Assembly (NCBI GenBank): GCA_018343915.1
Contig: JABRWF010000008.1
Coordinates: 3,596,001 to 3,660,000 of the forward strand
Source of the DNA: Agroathelia rolfsii
Lineage: Eukaryota > Basidiomycota > Agaricomycetes > Amylocorticiales > Amylocorticiaceae
Length of the DNA: 64,000 nt
Direction: 5' to 3'
Shown: positions 42,422 to 54,470 of the stretch, in pieces
Position numbering within the stretch: position 1 is the first letter of the stretch
How the letters are laid out: each line of letters opens with the position of its first letter
The notes under the pieces: generated by a model
Told to the model about the DNA's origin: nothing
Databases searched by the model: none
The model's input: the letters and a program-made list of their open reading frames with translations, nothing else
Made by a program: the position numbers and the translations under genes

Positions 42422-43387
42422 CAGCCCGATGACCCAGGATGACATGTTCAACATGATCCAAGAACAGGGTCAGATGATTGCGGCCTTAAAGGACAAATTG
42501 GGTTTTTAAATTGGTCAGAGTATGCGGCCAATGCTACTGACCAATTTGTACAAAACAAGATGTCTTCTATTTTCACTTCCTCTTCCTTTTCGATTTCTGC
42601 TTCTTCTGTACAAGGTGTGCATGGACAACACCTAAATATACCTATCATGTTCCATGGACATTTCTCTACTATTTCCTTATCAGCTATGATTGATTCTGGA
42701 GCCACCTCCACCTTTATAAACAAAAAATTTGTAAAAAAACACAATATAAAGACATTGCCTCTACATAAAAAAATTCCTCTGTATAATATAGACAACTCCC
42801 CAAATGCAATCGGTTTTATTTCAGAATACGTGACCCTTTTGACTCAAATAGGACAAGAAAAATGACGATTGGTATTTTTGGTAGTAGACATTGGCACCGA
42901 AGATGTAATCTTAGGTATTGATTGGCTAAGACTAGAAAATCCGGTCATTAACTGGAAAAAGGGAAATGTAACGTTAATGGATGATTTATTAAAAGATGAG
43001 GAATATAAAAAAATCAATAAAATCATAAAAGATGAGGAATCTCCTCCAAAACTAGCGGTGACATCGGGCTTGCCACCCCAATATCAAAAACATGCCAGGG
43101 TATTTTCTGAAGCCGAGTCTCAGCGATTCCCCACCAGCAAACCTTATGACCACAAGATCGAACTGGTGGAAGGAGCAGAGATGAAAAGAGCCAAAGTGTA
43201 CCCTCTGTCAATTCCAGAACTGAAGGAACTAGATGCGTACTTGGAGGAAAACCTGGCCAAGGGATACATAAGAAAGTCCCAAAGCCCCTATGCCTCACCT
43301 TTCTTTTTTATACCAAAGAAGAATGGGAAACTAAGGCCTATAGTGGATTATTGCAGATTAAACAATATCACTATAAAAAACTCCTAT
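42422..43387 (+). pseudogene. TE1 gag end, protease and start of RT
   Basis: Gag ends MTQDDMFNMIQEQGQ..LKDKLGF at the TAA 42507-42509. Pol opens in the -1 frame: LNWSEYAANATDQF, then protease MIDSGATSTF; a TGA at 42863-42865 replaces the CGA codon seen in TE4. ILGIDWLRLENPVINWKKG and the RT N-terminus (AEMKRAKVYPLSIPELKELD, KGYIRKSQSPYASPFFFIPKKNGKLRPI) follow. The frame stops at IKNSY where solo LTR F6-A is inserted; it continues in the inverted segment from 50109 downwards. Confidence 0.92.
42500..42547 (+). promoter_or_regulatory. TE1 gag-pol -1 frameshift signal
   Basis: Slippery GGGTTTT (42500-42506) before the gag TAA, followed by an 11-bp perfect stem AAATTGGTCAG (42508-42518) / CTGACCAATTT (42537-42547). 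The pol frame is -1. Confidence 0.7.
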
Positions 43388-44065
43388 TGTCACGCGCCGC
43401 TCCCAGAACACCAACTCCGGGACCAATCTCCGCACCATGCTAGCTCCGCGCTCCAATTCCTGTACTAGCATGGGCGGAACTCCGGAGTCCTGTGCTCCGC
43501 TCCCTCCTGTCCGGACCTCCGCCGCTTCCCTGTTTGCTTCCGACATACTGCGTTCGAGACGACGCGGGTTCTCCGCCGGACTTTCCTACTGTTCCGATCA
43601 CTACATTCCCATTCCATCTTCCATTCCATTGTCCCTTTCTCCCATATGGCTCCTGCCCCTTGTTCCTTATTTCCACATGTACCCTTTTTGTCTTTCAGTT
43701 TTCTTTTGTATGATTCACTCCATTCTGTACATTTCGGCTGATTGGCCTCACCCCTTTCCACTGAGTATGCTCCTAGAACAATTTAGTATAAATACGATGC
43801 CTTGCATGTACTTAGTTACTCAGTTTGGAAATTGACTAAACTTCCCAATCTCCTCCCTGCGCGATTCTCCCTCTCCACTGGACCGCGACTAGTCAAGGGC
43901 CTGACACATAAGTCTTGGCCAAGTCCGGTGCTCTCCGCAAAAATCTGCTCACCTATTCCTTCCATTTCATCACACATACCCCTGCGCTCCTCCGGACCTC
44001 CGCCCTCCGCCATCCGACACCTCCGCACTGTTTCTCCGGAGCTCCGCCTCTGTACGTGTTTGATA
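43388..44065 (+). mobile_element. Solo LTR F6, copy A (678 bp), left edge of the inversion
   Basis: TGTCACGCGCCGCTCCC..GTGTTTGATA. Left flank CCTAT (43383-43387); right flank ACAAT. The two do not match each other, but match the flanks of copy B in exchanged order, showing recombination between the copies. GC-rich with many CTCCGG words; TATAAA-like box near 43790. Confidence 0.93.
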
Positions 44066-44085
44066 ACAATGAGCGACTCGTAACA
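44066..44085 (-). repeat. First 20 bp of the TE4 5' LTR, displaced by inversion
   Basis: Read on the minus strand it is TGTTACGAGTCGCTCATTGT, the family F1 LTR start. The remainder of this LTR starts at 50788 beyond copy B, where ATTGT is repeated as the target duplication. Confidence 0.9.
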
Positions 44086-44359
44086 CAACTCTACAAACCC
44101 ATAGGGCTGCTATTTAGCAGTGAGCAGCTTAGCAACTAGCACTCCAGGGGCATTACTGCACCACCCAAGCTAGCTACAAAGGCAGCTCTTGACACCTTTT
44201 ACCTATATAACCAACAGACCTCAACTTTTCTAACAAGTAAGTTTGTAGTTTTTTCTATAGGTAACTAGTGGACTACAAGTAGTCTACATTACACCATACT
44301 ACTAACATTTATTAAGTACTCCAGAGGCATCGCTGCACTGCCCGAGCTAGCTGCAAAGG
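44086..44359 (-). repeat. Truncated fragments of F7 LTR and copia-like LTR
   Basis: About 44092-44193 and about 44311-44359 both match the terminal part of the F7 LTR (..AAGGCAGCTCTTGACA; compare 61034). Between them, 44194-44310 matches (inverted) the outer 115 bp of the copia-like insertion at 57987. They look like deletion remnants of stacked insertions. Confidence 0.65.
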
Positions 44360-45599
44360 CAGCTCTTGACAGTGGTGTTGCCTTCTGCTGCCGCTTTGGC
44401 TTTTATATCTACACATTTATTGCCCTCTATTCCTTTGTGGCCCAGTACCCAGCAGATATGAATGCAAAGGCTGCATCAAGCACTCTAAAGAGATGTGAGT
44501 TCTGTATAGAAGAGGTCCAGCAGGTATTTCCCAGCCTTGCCTCTCCCTGATGCAAGTGCCCTGATTGCGGCTTGGTGGTTGTCTAGCTTGATTGTTGCGC
44601 GGCGTGTATGTGTCAAGGGATCACTCTTGACTATGCGGAGATAACCAAAAATAACCTCTCAACCCTTAGTAAAGTACCTAAGACAGAAGTTTTCCCACAC
44701 TACGCAAACCCCTTTATCTATTGAGGGTGGTAAGGGTACTCTGCTTATGCCTTACGAAGCTCTGGAGACTTAAGTCGGAGGGGAGTGGAATTCCCGGAGG
44801 TTCCGAATCACGCATCACGCGTCTAACTAACTAATCTAGGGAATTTCACCCTACTAATTGGAATTTGTGTGTGCTAAGACGTGGGGCTAGGCCCGGAGGT
44901 TAGAGAACCCTGAAGGCGAAGTTGATTGAGTAATTCTAAGAGGAATACAAACGTTAAATACTTGCCTAAAGGCGAAGAGGTCAAAGCTGGCCTTTCAGGA
45001 CAAGTTACATCAACTACTTATACTACTACAAAAGCTCCGCGCTAGTTCCAACGCGGAGACAAGAGATAGAAAAAGTAGAATATGCAGGGGAAGACCTTTT
45101 CCCTAACTCCGACGGGCAGCCGTGCGGAGATACAACACCTGCGGAGGCTCCGCGCTCAGGAGCGGAGCTCCTCAAGAGTTCCGGAGCGGAAGCTCGGAGG
45201 TATGTAGCGGAACCAGTATCCGTTAGGAGTCGGTCAGTGATCGGAGGTTTGTACTCCGGAGTTGTGCGGAATGGTGAACAGGAAACGCACAACTCACGAT
45301 TACTCCTGTAGCGTGCGGCTTAGTCACATGAGGGCCAATCATAGGACCGCTCACTGCCTACAGACCACGCTCTTAGGGTAATAAAAGAAAAATAAAAGAA
45401 ATATAATACATTTGTTTGAATAAATAACAAAAAATTTATAGTACAAAAGTCCAACTCATAACAGTATGGGGGCATGCCCTTACAATGTCCAGTGCCAGTA
45501 TTGCCCCAACCACCTCGCCTTCAAAGACAGTGTAGTTGCCATCACTTCCTAGGTGGAAGCAACGGACATGTTCTACTTTGTGATTGTCCTCAGCATATG
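44360..45599 (-). pseudogene. LINE RNase H continuation (inverted), split by a solo LTR
   Basis: Minus-strand pieces 45464-45599 and 44360-44605 read AAAYAEDNHKVEHVRC..FHLGSDGNYTVFEGEVVGAILALDIVRACPHT, then ATIKLDNHQAAIRAL..GKYLLDLFY and, in another frame, ICWVLGHKGIEGNKCVDIKAKAAAEG: the middle and end of a LINE RNase H. It is the continuation of 28405-28806 once the later insertions and the inversion are undone. Confidence 0.8.
44611..45463 (-). mobile_element. Solo LTR, family F5 (853 bp), in LINE
   Basis: On the minus strand TGTTATGAGTTGGAC..CCTTGACA; target duplication GTATG (44606-44610, 45464-45468). A second copy of the same length is at 47120-47972. It carries AGCTTTGACCT-type primer sequence and the CTTCGCCTTCAG repeat pair with a GC donor. 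Confidence 0.92.
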
Positions 45600-46559
45600 T
45601 GTCAAGAGCATACCTGACTCTTGCCACCAAAACTCAACCTATGCCTACGTAAACCCCTCAAAGGTATGGGGTAGCCAGGTAACGGCTGTTTTACAACTCC
45701 CAAGGCTAGGGATGCGCGGGTGTACACTTCCTTGCGCTGTTGCAGCTGTCACGCAAACTAGAGTCTTTGTATCACCGAGCTTTACTCTAAGTCTACAAGA
45801 CTTTCAAGCAGGGTCTACATGCAGAACACCGGTTGTCTTGTGTATGCCGCTAGGCGTGCAATGTATCTTAACCGTGATAAGCGCAGGGCAATGCCTTTGC
45901 TTACTTGAGTGCACTAAGCACTATGTATTTGTTTACAGAGATGCAAATGGTCACCCAATGGGCTGGACCTGTCTTATGCACTCTAACGTAGAGGAGCACG
46001 GAGCAACCTCTAAACAACCAGTAGCACTAAGCACACTGGCTACCTCTTAGCACGGAGCAGGGAGGATTTGTGAGGGGGAGAGAGAGAGAGAGAGAGAGAT
46101 AGGCTCTGAAGACGAAGTTTTTTATTATGTTAGCATCTATTTAATACAAAGCACTACTGTGCTTACCTGAAGACGAAGAGAACGAATCTGAGGTCTTCAG
46201 GTAGAGGCACTACAGGGTTATATACTATTTCTACCTGGTCTGTGCGCAGTTACATGGTCTGTGCGCAGCAATGCTAAGTATGGCGTGATATTGCGCCATT
46301 ATTGGTTATAGTGAGTTTAGAGTGGTGTCATGATCCGGACCCATGCTCTAGACTCTGTTTACATAATATGTCACATGACTAGTGGTCACATGAGGGCCAG
46401 TCACATGGTCGACTGGTCACATGACTTGCTTAGTCATCAGAGTGTATGCTTACGTAATATACAATATATACACCAAAAAATAGAGAAAAATCAGGAAAAA
46501 TTCGGAAAAATAATGAAAAATTCAAAATAAAATTATAGTACAACGAGCGACTCGTAACA
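45600..46559 (-). repeat. TE1 3' LTR (960 bp), now inverted
   Basis: Family F1, minus orientation. It is about 19 bp longer than the 5' LTR, mainly because the GTCTGTGCGCAG box near 46240-46270 is present twice. The flank CATAT (45595-45599, minus strand) pairs with 28941-28945. The purine tract GAGGGGGTAA precedes it at 46560 onwards. Confidence 0.93.
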
Positions 46560-46570
46560 TTACCCCCTCT

Positions 46571-47119
46571 TTAGGGGCAATCCGCCTCGGGTTGCCATTC
46601 CGTCAAATTGTCCCAGTTTTGGAAGGGTAGAAGTCCAAAGGTTGCTGCACTGATCTTTCTTGGTGCGCTTGGATTGGTTTTGTAGAAATCTCTAATAGCA
46701 TCGTCTGCATGCATATCAGACTCTCTAACCCAGGTTTGTTCTCCTGGATATCCTTTCCAAGTGACTAAGAACTCCAGTTTCCCACGCTGTAGTCTTGAAT
46801 TGAGTACCTCCTCCATCTCGTACTCTTCTTCTCCTTCTACTTCTACGGGGGGTAGTGGTTTTTGGTATCGATCTGAGGCATGATGAGGCTTTAGTAGGTG
46901 GACATGGAAGACATTGTGGATCTTGAGATTGTCTGGAAGATCCAATTGGTAGTTTAGGTCGTTTAGCTTCTTTTGTACCTTGTAGGGTCCAATCCATTTT
47001 TGACTTAGTTTTTTAGATGGTCTATCAAGTTTCAAATTTTGTGTATTGAGCCAAACTTCCTGTCCTTCTTTGATGTCGGGGAACATCTTTTTTCCTTTGT
47101 TGTAAGATTGTTCCATCTG
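46571..47119 (-). pseudogene. TE1 integrase C-terminus and chromodomain
   Basis: After removal of the solo LTR 47120-47972 the minus frame continues from integrase: MEQSYNKGKKMFPDIKEGQEVWL, RPSKKLSQKWIGPYKVQKKL, HNVFHVHLLKPHH, then chromodomain EEVLNSRLQRGKLEFLVTWKGYPGEQTWVRE. The stop is 11 bp from the 3' LTR. Chromodomains in such elements steer integration to marked heterochromatin (family knowledge), which fits the nesting here. Confidence 0.92.
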
Positions 47120-47972
47120 TGTCAAGGGATCACTCTTGACTATGCGGAGATAATCAAAATAATCTCCCAACACTAAACAAAGTACCTAAAATACGAGTTT
47201 TCCCACACTACCTAATCCCCTTAATCTATTGAGGGTGGCAAGGGTACTCTCCTTGTATCTTACGAAGCTTCTGAAGACTTTTGTCGGAGGAGGGCGGAGG
47301 TTCCGGAGGCTCCGAATCACGCGTCACGCGTCTAACTAGTTACTCTAGGGAATTTCACCCTACTAATTGAATGTGTTGGTGTGCTAAGACGCGGGGCTAG
47401 GCCCGGAGGTTAATGAACCCTGAAGGCGAAGTTGATTGAGTAATTCTAAGAGGAATACAAACGCTAAATACTTGCCTGAAGGCGAAGAGGTCAAAGCTGG
47501 CCTTTCAGGACAAGTTACATCAACTACTTATACTACTACAAAAGCTCCACGCTAGTTCCGACGCGGAGACAAGAGATAGAAAAAGTAGAATATGCAGGGG
47601 GAGACCTTTTCCCTAACTCCGACGGGCAGCCGTGCGGAGATACAACACTTGCGGAGGCTCCGCGCTCAGGAGCGGAGCTCCTCAAGAGTTCCGGAGCGGA
47701 AGCTTGGAGGTATGTAGCGGAACCAGTATCCGTTAGGAGTCGGTCAGTGATCGGAGGTTTGTACTCCGGAGCTGTGCGGAATGGTGAAAAGGAAGCGCAC
47801 AACTCACGATTACTCCTGTAGCGTGCGGCTTAGTCACATGAGGGCCAATCATAGGACCGCTCACTGCCTACAGACCACGCTCTTAGGGTAATAAAAGAAA
47901 AAGAAAAGAAATATAATACATTGTTTGAATAAATAACAAAAAATTTATAGTACAAAAGTCCAACTCATAACA
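47120..47972 (-). mobile_element. Solo LTR, family F5 (853 bp), in TE1 integrase
   Basis: Target duplication ATCTG (47115-47119, 47973-47977); excision restores the integrase reading frame MAKEQMEQSYN. Nearly identical to 44611-45463. Confidence 0.93.
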
Positions 47973-50109
47973 ATCTGTTCCTTTGCCATCCCTAAGGCTG
48001 CCTGAGCCTCTTTCCGTGCTTCTTTGGCGTTTTCTATCCAGTTGAAGGCTCCTGGAGTCGGATCTTGGATGTCTTTGGCTTCCCAATTTGGAACATAACT
48101 GTAGGTGAGTTCAAAAGCACTTGTGCGTGTGCTTTTGTTTCTTCTATTGTTATGCATGAATTCCGCATATGGTAGCCAGTCCACCCAATTTGTTTGTCGG
48201 TGATTGCAGAAAATCCTGAGGTACTGTTCTACCTCCTGATTTACACGCTCAGTTTGTCCATCACTTTGTGGGTGATATGCTGTGGACAAGGCAGTTTTGA
48301 TATGTAAACTGGCATGTATGTCTTTCATCACCTGACTCGCAAATTGAGGGCCATGATCTGAGGTCCATATCAATGGTGTACCATGGAGTTTGAACACGTT
48401 TTTGACATATAGTTCAGCTACGTCTTTGGCAGAGATGTTTTCATTAGTTGGTATGAAATGTGCCAGTTTCGTTAGCCTATCTACTACCACTAGAATTGAG
48501 TCAAACCCGTGTGACTTGGGTAGTTTTACAATCAAATCTGAGGTTATGTGTTCCCATGGTTTGCCTGGTACGGGGAGAGGGTGAAGTAATCCGGGTAACG
48601 CTTGTCTGCTAGGTTTATTTGCTTGACATAGTAGGCAAGAATCTACATATTGGTTTATTTCTTTTGTCATATTGATCCAATAGTAATTTCTGCTTATGAG
48701 CTCTAGCGTTTTTGTGCATCCTGGATGTCCTGCCAGTGCTGAGTCGTGATATTTGGCCAAGATTTTTTCTTTTAGATCTTTGTTAGGGGGCACAAATACT
48801 TTTTCTCTATATAGCACTAGTCCATCTTCTGTTTCCCAATCTTGTAAACCCAAGGCAATTCATTGTGGACCTATCTTGACAATCTGATAGAGGGATTCCA
48901 GCAACTCGGTGCTCTCCCGTCTGATCTCTGCCAAGATCTCCTTTTCTCCTTCGACCAAAACATGTCCTCTTTTTGCAGCCATAATTTTGAAATGGGAGGG
49001 TTGTAAGATGGTAACATTGAGATTGTCCTGTGAATCTTCTGCGTAGAAATCTGGTCGTCGGGATAGGGCATCAGCTCGTCCATTGGTTGATCCTTTCTTG
49101 TAGCATAGGGTAAAGTTGTATTCTTGTAGGATTCTGTACCAACGTGCTTGTCGCCGACTCAAATATTGGCTTGTTGCCCAATATTCCAAATTCTTGTGGT
49201 CTGACCAAATTTCTACCGGTTTAGGCAATCCGATGATGTAATGGCGCCATTCTTCCAATGCTCGTATTATTGCTAGCATTTCTTTATCCTAGATGTCATA
49301 ATTTCGTTGTGCATCATCCATGGATTTAGAATGGAAGGCAATAGGGTACCATTCACCGTCATTCTGTAACTGGGAGAAAACTCCACCAGTTGCATAACCC
49401 GAGGCATCAGTTTCAATTCGACTCTCTCTTTGGTGATCATATATTGCTAATACTGGGGCTGTAGTAAAAGCCTTTTTGAGAGTATCGAAGGACTGCTATT
49501 CCTCTTTTTCCCATTTCCAAGCACCTTTGCCAGTTAATTTGTCAAGGGGTTTAGTAATATCGCTGAACCCTTTGATAAACCTTCAGTAGTAATTAGCTAG
49601 ACCTCGAAATCTTTGCACATCTTTGACCGTTTTAGGGGTAGGCCAGTCTAAGATCGCTTGAACCTTTTCGTTGGTCATTTGTACACGATTGTAGCTAATT
49701 ATTACGCCTAGGAACTCCACTTCGGGTACTTCGAATAGACATTTTTCTAGGTTTGCGAATAGATCATTTTCCGCCAACCTTTGTAAAACTTCATGTACCA
49801 ATCGTTGGTGTTCTTCCATGTCGGCAGTGGCAATAATGATGTCATCTATATACACATACACTAATCCTTGTGCAATTAGGTCTGCAAATATTTCGTCCAT
49901 CATTGCTTGGAAAGTGGCTGGGGCATTACATAATCCAAATGTCATTACTAGGGGTTCAAAGAGTCCTCGAGGGGTTATGAACGCTGCCCGCTCTTGGTGT
50001 CCTTCTTTGATGAGTACGTTATTATATCCCCATCGTAGATCCAATTTGGTGAATATCTTAGCCCTAGAGAGTCCGTCAACGATAGAGGAAATGAGCGGTA
50101 ATGGATAGG
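47973..50109 (-). pseudogene. TE1 RT, RNase H and integrase (inverted segment)
   Basis: Minus strand from 50109: [30 protein letters not shown], the catalytic YIDDIII, and FRGLANYY, stopping at a TGA (49583). Two further stops (TAG) follow in the RNase H region before MLAIIRALEEWRHYIIG (49279). A TGA near 48857 precedes the integrase, which has LAGHPGCTKTLELIS, CLLCQ, TSDLIVKLPKSHG, TSDHGPQFAS and NQEVEQ. The first codons continue IKNSY at 43387 exactly if the inversion is reversed. Confidence 0.92.
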
Positions 50110-50787
50110 TGTCAAACACGTACAGAGGCGGAGCTCCGGAGAAACAGTGCGGAGGTGTCGGATGGCGGAGGGCGGAGGTCCGGAGGAGCGCAGGGGTATG
50201 TGTGATGAAATGGAAGGAATAGGTGAGCAGATTTTTGCGGAGAGCACCGGACTTGGCCAAGACTTATGTGTCAGGCCCTTGACTAGTCACGGTCCAGTGG
50301 AGAGGGAGAATCGCGCAGGGAGGAGATTGGGAAGTTTAGTCGATTTCCGAACTGAGTAACTAAGTACATGCAAGGCATCGTATTTATACTAAATTGTTCT
50401 AGGAGCATACTCAGTGGAAAGGGGTGAGGCCAATCAGCCGAAATGTACAGAATGGAGTGAATCATACAAAAGAAAACTGAAAGACAAAAAGGGTACATGT
50501 GGAAATAAGGAACAAGGGGCAGGAGCCATATGGGAGAAAGGGACAATGGAATGGAAGATGGAATGGGAATGTAGTGATCGGAACAGTAGGAAAGTCCGGC
50601 GGAGAACCCGCGTCGTCTCGAACGCAGTATGTCGGAAGCAAACAGGGAAGCGGCGGAGGTCCGGACAGGAGGGAGCGGAGCACAGGACTCCGGAGTTCCG
50701 CCCATGCTAGTACAGGAATTGGAGCGCGGAGCTAGCATGGTGCGGAGATTGGTCCCAGAGTTGGTGTTCTGGGAGCGGCGCGTGACA
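50110..50787 (-). mobile_element. Solo LTR F6, copy B (678 bp), right edge of the inversion
   Basis: Same length as copy A and almost identical, opposite orientation. Flanks: ATAGG on the left (CCTAT on the minus strand, the partner of copy A's left flank) and ATTGT on the right (the partner of copy A's right flank). Confidence 0.93.
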
Positions 50788-52763
50788 ATTGTATTATAAT
50801 TTTATTTCGAATTCTTCATTATTTTTCTGAATTTTTCCTGAATTTTTCCTATTTTTTGATGTATATATCGTATATTACATAAGCAGATACTCTGATGACT
50901 AAGCAAGTCATGTGACTAGTCAATCATGTGACTGGCCATCATGTGACCACTAGTCATGTGACATATTATGAAAGCAGAGTCTAGAACAAGGGTCCAGATC
51001 ATGACACCACTTTAGACTCACCATAATAAATAATGGCACAATATCATGCCATACTCAGCATTACTGCGCACAGACCATGTAACTACGCACAGACCAGGTA
51101 GAATTAGTATATAACCTGTAGTGCCTCTACCTGAAGACCCCAGATTCGTTCTCTTTGTCTTCAGGTAAGCATAGTAGTGCTTTGTATTAAATAGATGCTG
51201 ATATAATAAAAAACTTCGTCTTCAGAGCCACTACCTCTCAAGGTGTGACTACCTGTCTCTCCCCTTCTCCCTATCACTTTCCAAATCCCTTAAGGCTTTG
51301 TGCCAGAGGGTTACTGTGTGCTCTGTGCTACAGTAGTTAAAGAGGTTGCTTTGTGCTCCTCTTCCGTTAGCGTGCATAAGACAGGTCCAGGCCTTTGGCT
51401 GACCACTTGCATCGCTGTATATAGCATATAGTGCTTAGTGCACTTAAGCAAGCAAAGGCATTGCCCTGCGCTTGTTGCAGTTAAGATACATCACACCCAT
51501 ATCCGCATACACAAGATATTTCTTGTCTTGACAATAGACCTAGTGTGAAAGCTTAGTAAGCTTGGAGTAACACCTGGTGATTGGAAAGCTAGAAGTTGCG
51601 TGACAGCAGAGACCGGGCAAGGAAGTGTACACCCGCATATCCTAGGTCTTAGGAGTTGTAAAACAGCCTTACTGGTGTTATGAGTTGGACATTTTTTGCC
51701 TTGTTATTACGAATATGTACATATTTTTATTATATTTTTACGATTTTTATTCATGGAGAAATGGACAAAATACCTTGCAGGCGACATCTTGACGCACGTG
51801 TGACTGGCTGTGTTAGCCCCACGTGACAGGAGTGCTCGTGACAAGAGTATATTAGGAAGGCGGAGTCTAGATCATTCTTTTTCATCAAAAGGTCTAGACT
51901 CAGGAACCAGGGACGTTTTGATTACTGTGCAATTACTAAGGAGTACTAGACTCATCATTCCGATCGGTTGCTCATCGGACTTAGGCACAAAGCACTGCCC
52001 CTGCATTCTAGTCATTTCTGCTTACGAACCCTGCTGTGCACTGACCATCAAGGCTGTGCACGGGCCCTTCATTTTATGTATAAATACAAACCTGTAGCCC
52101 TTACCTGAACCTTAGCTTTGACCTTCTCGCCTTCAGGTAAGGGCACCCCCCCGTTTGTATACTTATATATAAAAGACTAATATATCTCGCCTTTAGGCTT
52201 GTTTGCCCTAGCCCACACAACACACACTCTCTCTCTCCTATTTAGTATAAGGCCTTAACGGCATCTAAGTAGCATATACGTAAGCCCTAGTACCAGAGGG
52301 CGATCTGAGTCTTAAAAGTCCTCAATACAAGGAGGCACTGCGCGTGATAACAAATCCAGTTCATTCTGGTCAAGGCAGTAACAAGTCCTTGCAGGGATAA
52401 CATAGACCACGGTAGGCTAAGCCGCCTGTCTCAAGTAAGAAACACTATATAAACTATTTGATGCAAAGCGAGTACACGGGAAGACAATATGTCTAGAGTA
52501 CCGACCACAAGCCAAGCAAAGTAGTTAATAAGGTGTCCTATTACAAAGAGCAGCAACGGGAGCACGTGGGTCCCTGAGAAATATCTAACCAAGTAATACA
52601 TGTAAAACCCGGCCTTATAGCCCGCCTCCATACCTTACAGGGGGTTGTGTTTGTTAGATAAGTCAAGCGCACAAGCCTTGACAACTGGCTACCCCGCACC
52701 TTATAGGGGTTGACGTAGACACTAGTTGAGTTTTGGTGACAAGAGACAGGTGTGCTCTTGACA
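50788..52763 (+). repeat. TE4 5' LTR (family F1), split by an F2 solo LTR
   Basis: LTR body 50788-51675 and 52684-52763; its first 20 bp are at 44085-44066. CATGTGA boxes near 50910-50965, TATATAA near 51110, self-primer AGATTCGTTCT at 51142-51152, and the CTTCAG/GTAAGC donor right after. Ends CTCTTGACA at 52763. Confidence 0.9.
51676..52683 (+). mobile_element. Solo LTR, family F2 (1008 bp), in TE4 LTR
   Basis: TGTTATGAGTTGG..GCCTTGACA with target duplication ACTGG (51671-51675, 52684-52688). Intact shared LTR module. Confidence 0.93.
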
Positions 52764-52765
52764 TT

Positions 52766-52776
52766 AGAATGAATCT
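52766..52776 (+). other. TE4 primer-binding site for self-priming
   Basis: AGAATGAATCT, two bases past the LTR, pairs with AGATTCGTTCT (51142-51152) over 11 nt with one G-U pair. The base that differs from TE1 is a C-to-T change that still pairs in RNA. Confidence 0.7.
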
Positions 52777-53165
52777 CCCCACCATCTTTCTGTGCTAGTT
52801 GCTTCATGCACTAGAGGAGGTGTAACAAGCCTTGTTATTTGAAGCAAAAGAACACATTATGTACAAAATTTAGTAGACTACTATGGACATTTCATATACC
52901 AAAATTAGTAGTCTTCAACTTCGCACTTTTCTTTATTTTGGGCAATTCTTGGCTGGCTTGCGCTTGGTGTTAGAAAACCAAGGGTGCATCAGTTCTCACG
53001 AGCTATTAAAGGGAACACAACCCAAGTGGATAGACGTGAAAGGCTCCGGCCGACACAAGTAGCCTATATAAAGTAAAACACTTAAAGTAGAATAGGCCTA
53101 GCTTCAAGGGCAAAAACAAAAAATTTTATATACAAATCCGTTTTGGGAGTCTCCAGTCTTAACTG

Positions 53166-54470
53166 TTGAGCTTGCCCATCATTTCACACCTAAACCCATC
53201 ACAAGAACCCACTCCTCCTCGCCCTGAGTCAGAAGAGGAATCTTCGGAAGCTGAATCATTAGAAGTTGAATCCTCTGACAAGGAAAATCCTACATTTCTT
53301 CCCCCTTTCCCATCGGCTCACGTATCAGCACAAGCCTCAGCCCACGCATCACCTCGTCCCGAATCACCAATGGCTCAATAAGTTGACAATGCTGCACTTA
53401 TGCAGCAGCTTATCCAAAATCAAACCATGATGATGTAATGGATGCAACAACAAAATGAGTCACGAGGAAAACCAAAGGAGATTGGTCATGCCCTGCCCAC
53501 ATTTGATGGACAATGGATCAATTATCATCCATTTCTCCAGAAGTTCCAGGCGTATCTGGAATTAAATCCTAGGGTGTATGTTACCAATGAAGAGAAGGTT
53601 AAATACCTGCTGGGTTTAATGGTGGAAGGTGCCACGGCTTGGTCCAGCCTGTGGTACACTGAACTAGGACTACAAAACCGGGTACCTGGGCCTGTAACTT
53701 ACCAGGAAGTAATTGAAAGCTTCAAATCCTTATTCGGGGCTTTTGATGAAAAAGTAGCAGCAAGAGACCAGCTACGTCACCTACGACAAGGCACCACATC
53801 TACAAGAAACTTTGGGATGGCCTTTATGTTGCTGGGTAAAAGGACAGGGTTATCCAATGACAACCTTCGAGAAAAGTACCTGGAGAGGATGAACGTCAAG
53901 CTACAACGTATTATTACAGGCTGGGATAGGGATACCTCAACCCTAACCAAATTGATGAATGCAGCACATGATGCAGAAGTCAATTTGATGAAAGAAGAAA
54001 TGCTATCCAGTAAGAGATACTGGTACAACAATAACCCCTAGTTAGACCTCCAGCGAAACGATCCTGACGCAATGGATATTTTGGCTACCATATTGGGAAG
54101 GACACCCAATACATCAAAAAACCCATTCCTGAGTGCAGGTCCTGCCCAGCAGACCTCCCTGTTACAAGTGGCTGCAACGCAAAATAACCCGACCACACAA
54201 TCCAACAACCCTTTCAGGTAAAAGGATATCATCTGCTACAACTGCCAAAAGAAAGGGCACATAGCACGGGACTGCAGAAGTCCAAAAGCTGATAAAGGCA
54301 GCTCAAACAATTCTTTTCAAAAGGTGGCAGCGGCATCTGCACCAACACCAACACTACCGCCAACAACCCAAGGGCCAACCAGTAGCCCGATGACTCAGGA
54401 TGACATGTTCAACATGATCCAGGAACAGGGTCAAATGATTGCAGCCCTCAAAGACAAGTTGGGTTTTTAA
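53166..54470 (+). pseudogene. TE4 gag
   Basis: Collinear with TE1 gag: SLPIISHLNPSQEPTPP.., capsid FDGQWINYHPFLQKFQAYLELN, and the complete zinc knuckle CYNCQKKGHIARDC. In-frame stops are at 53379 (TAA), 53436 (TAA), 54039 (TAG) and 54219 (TAA). The first three occur where TE1 has CAA, CAA and CAG, so they look like C-to-T changes. The natural gag stop is at 54468-54470. Confidence 0.92.

Noticed and set aside
43437..43835. Frames of 100-150 aa inside solo LTR F6 (both copies)
   Set aside because: They are identical in the two copies only because the LTRs are; no domain, and the region is bounded by LTR ends and target duplications.
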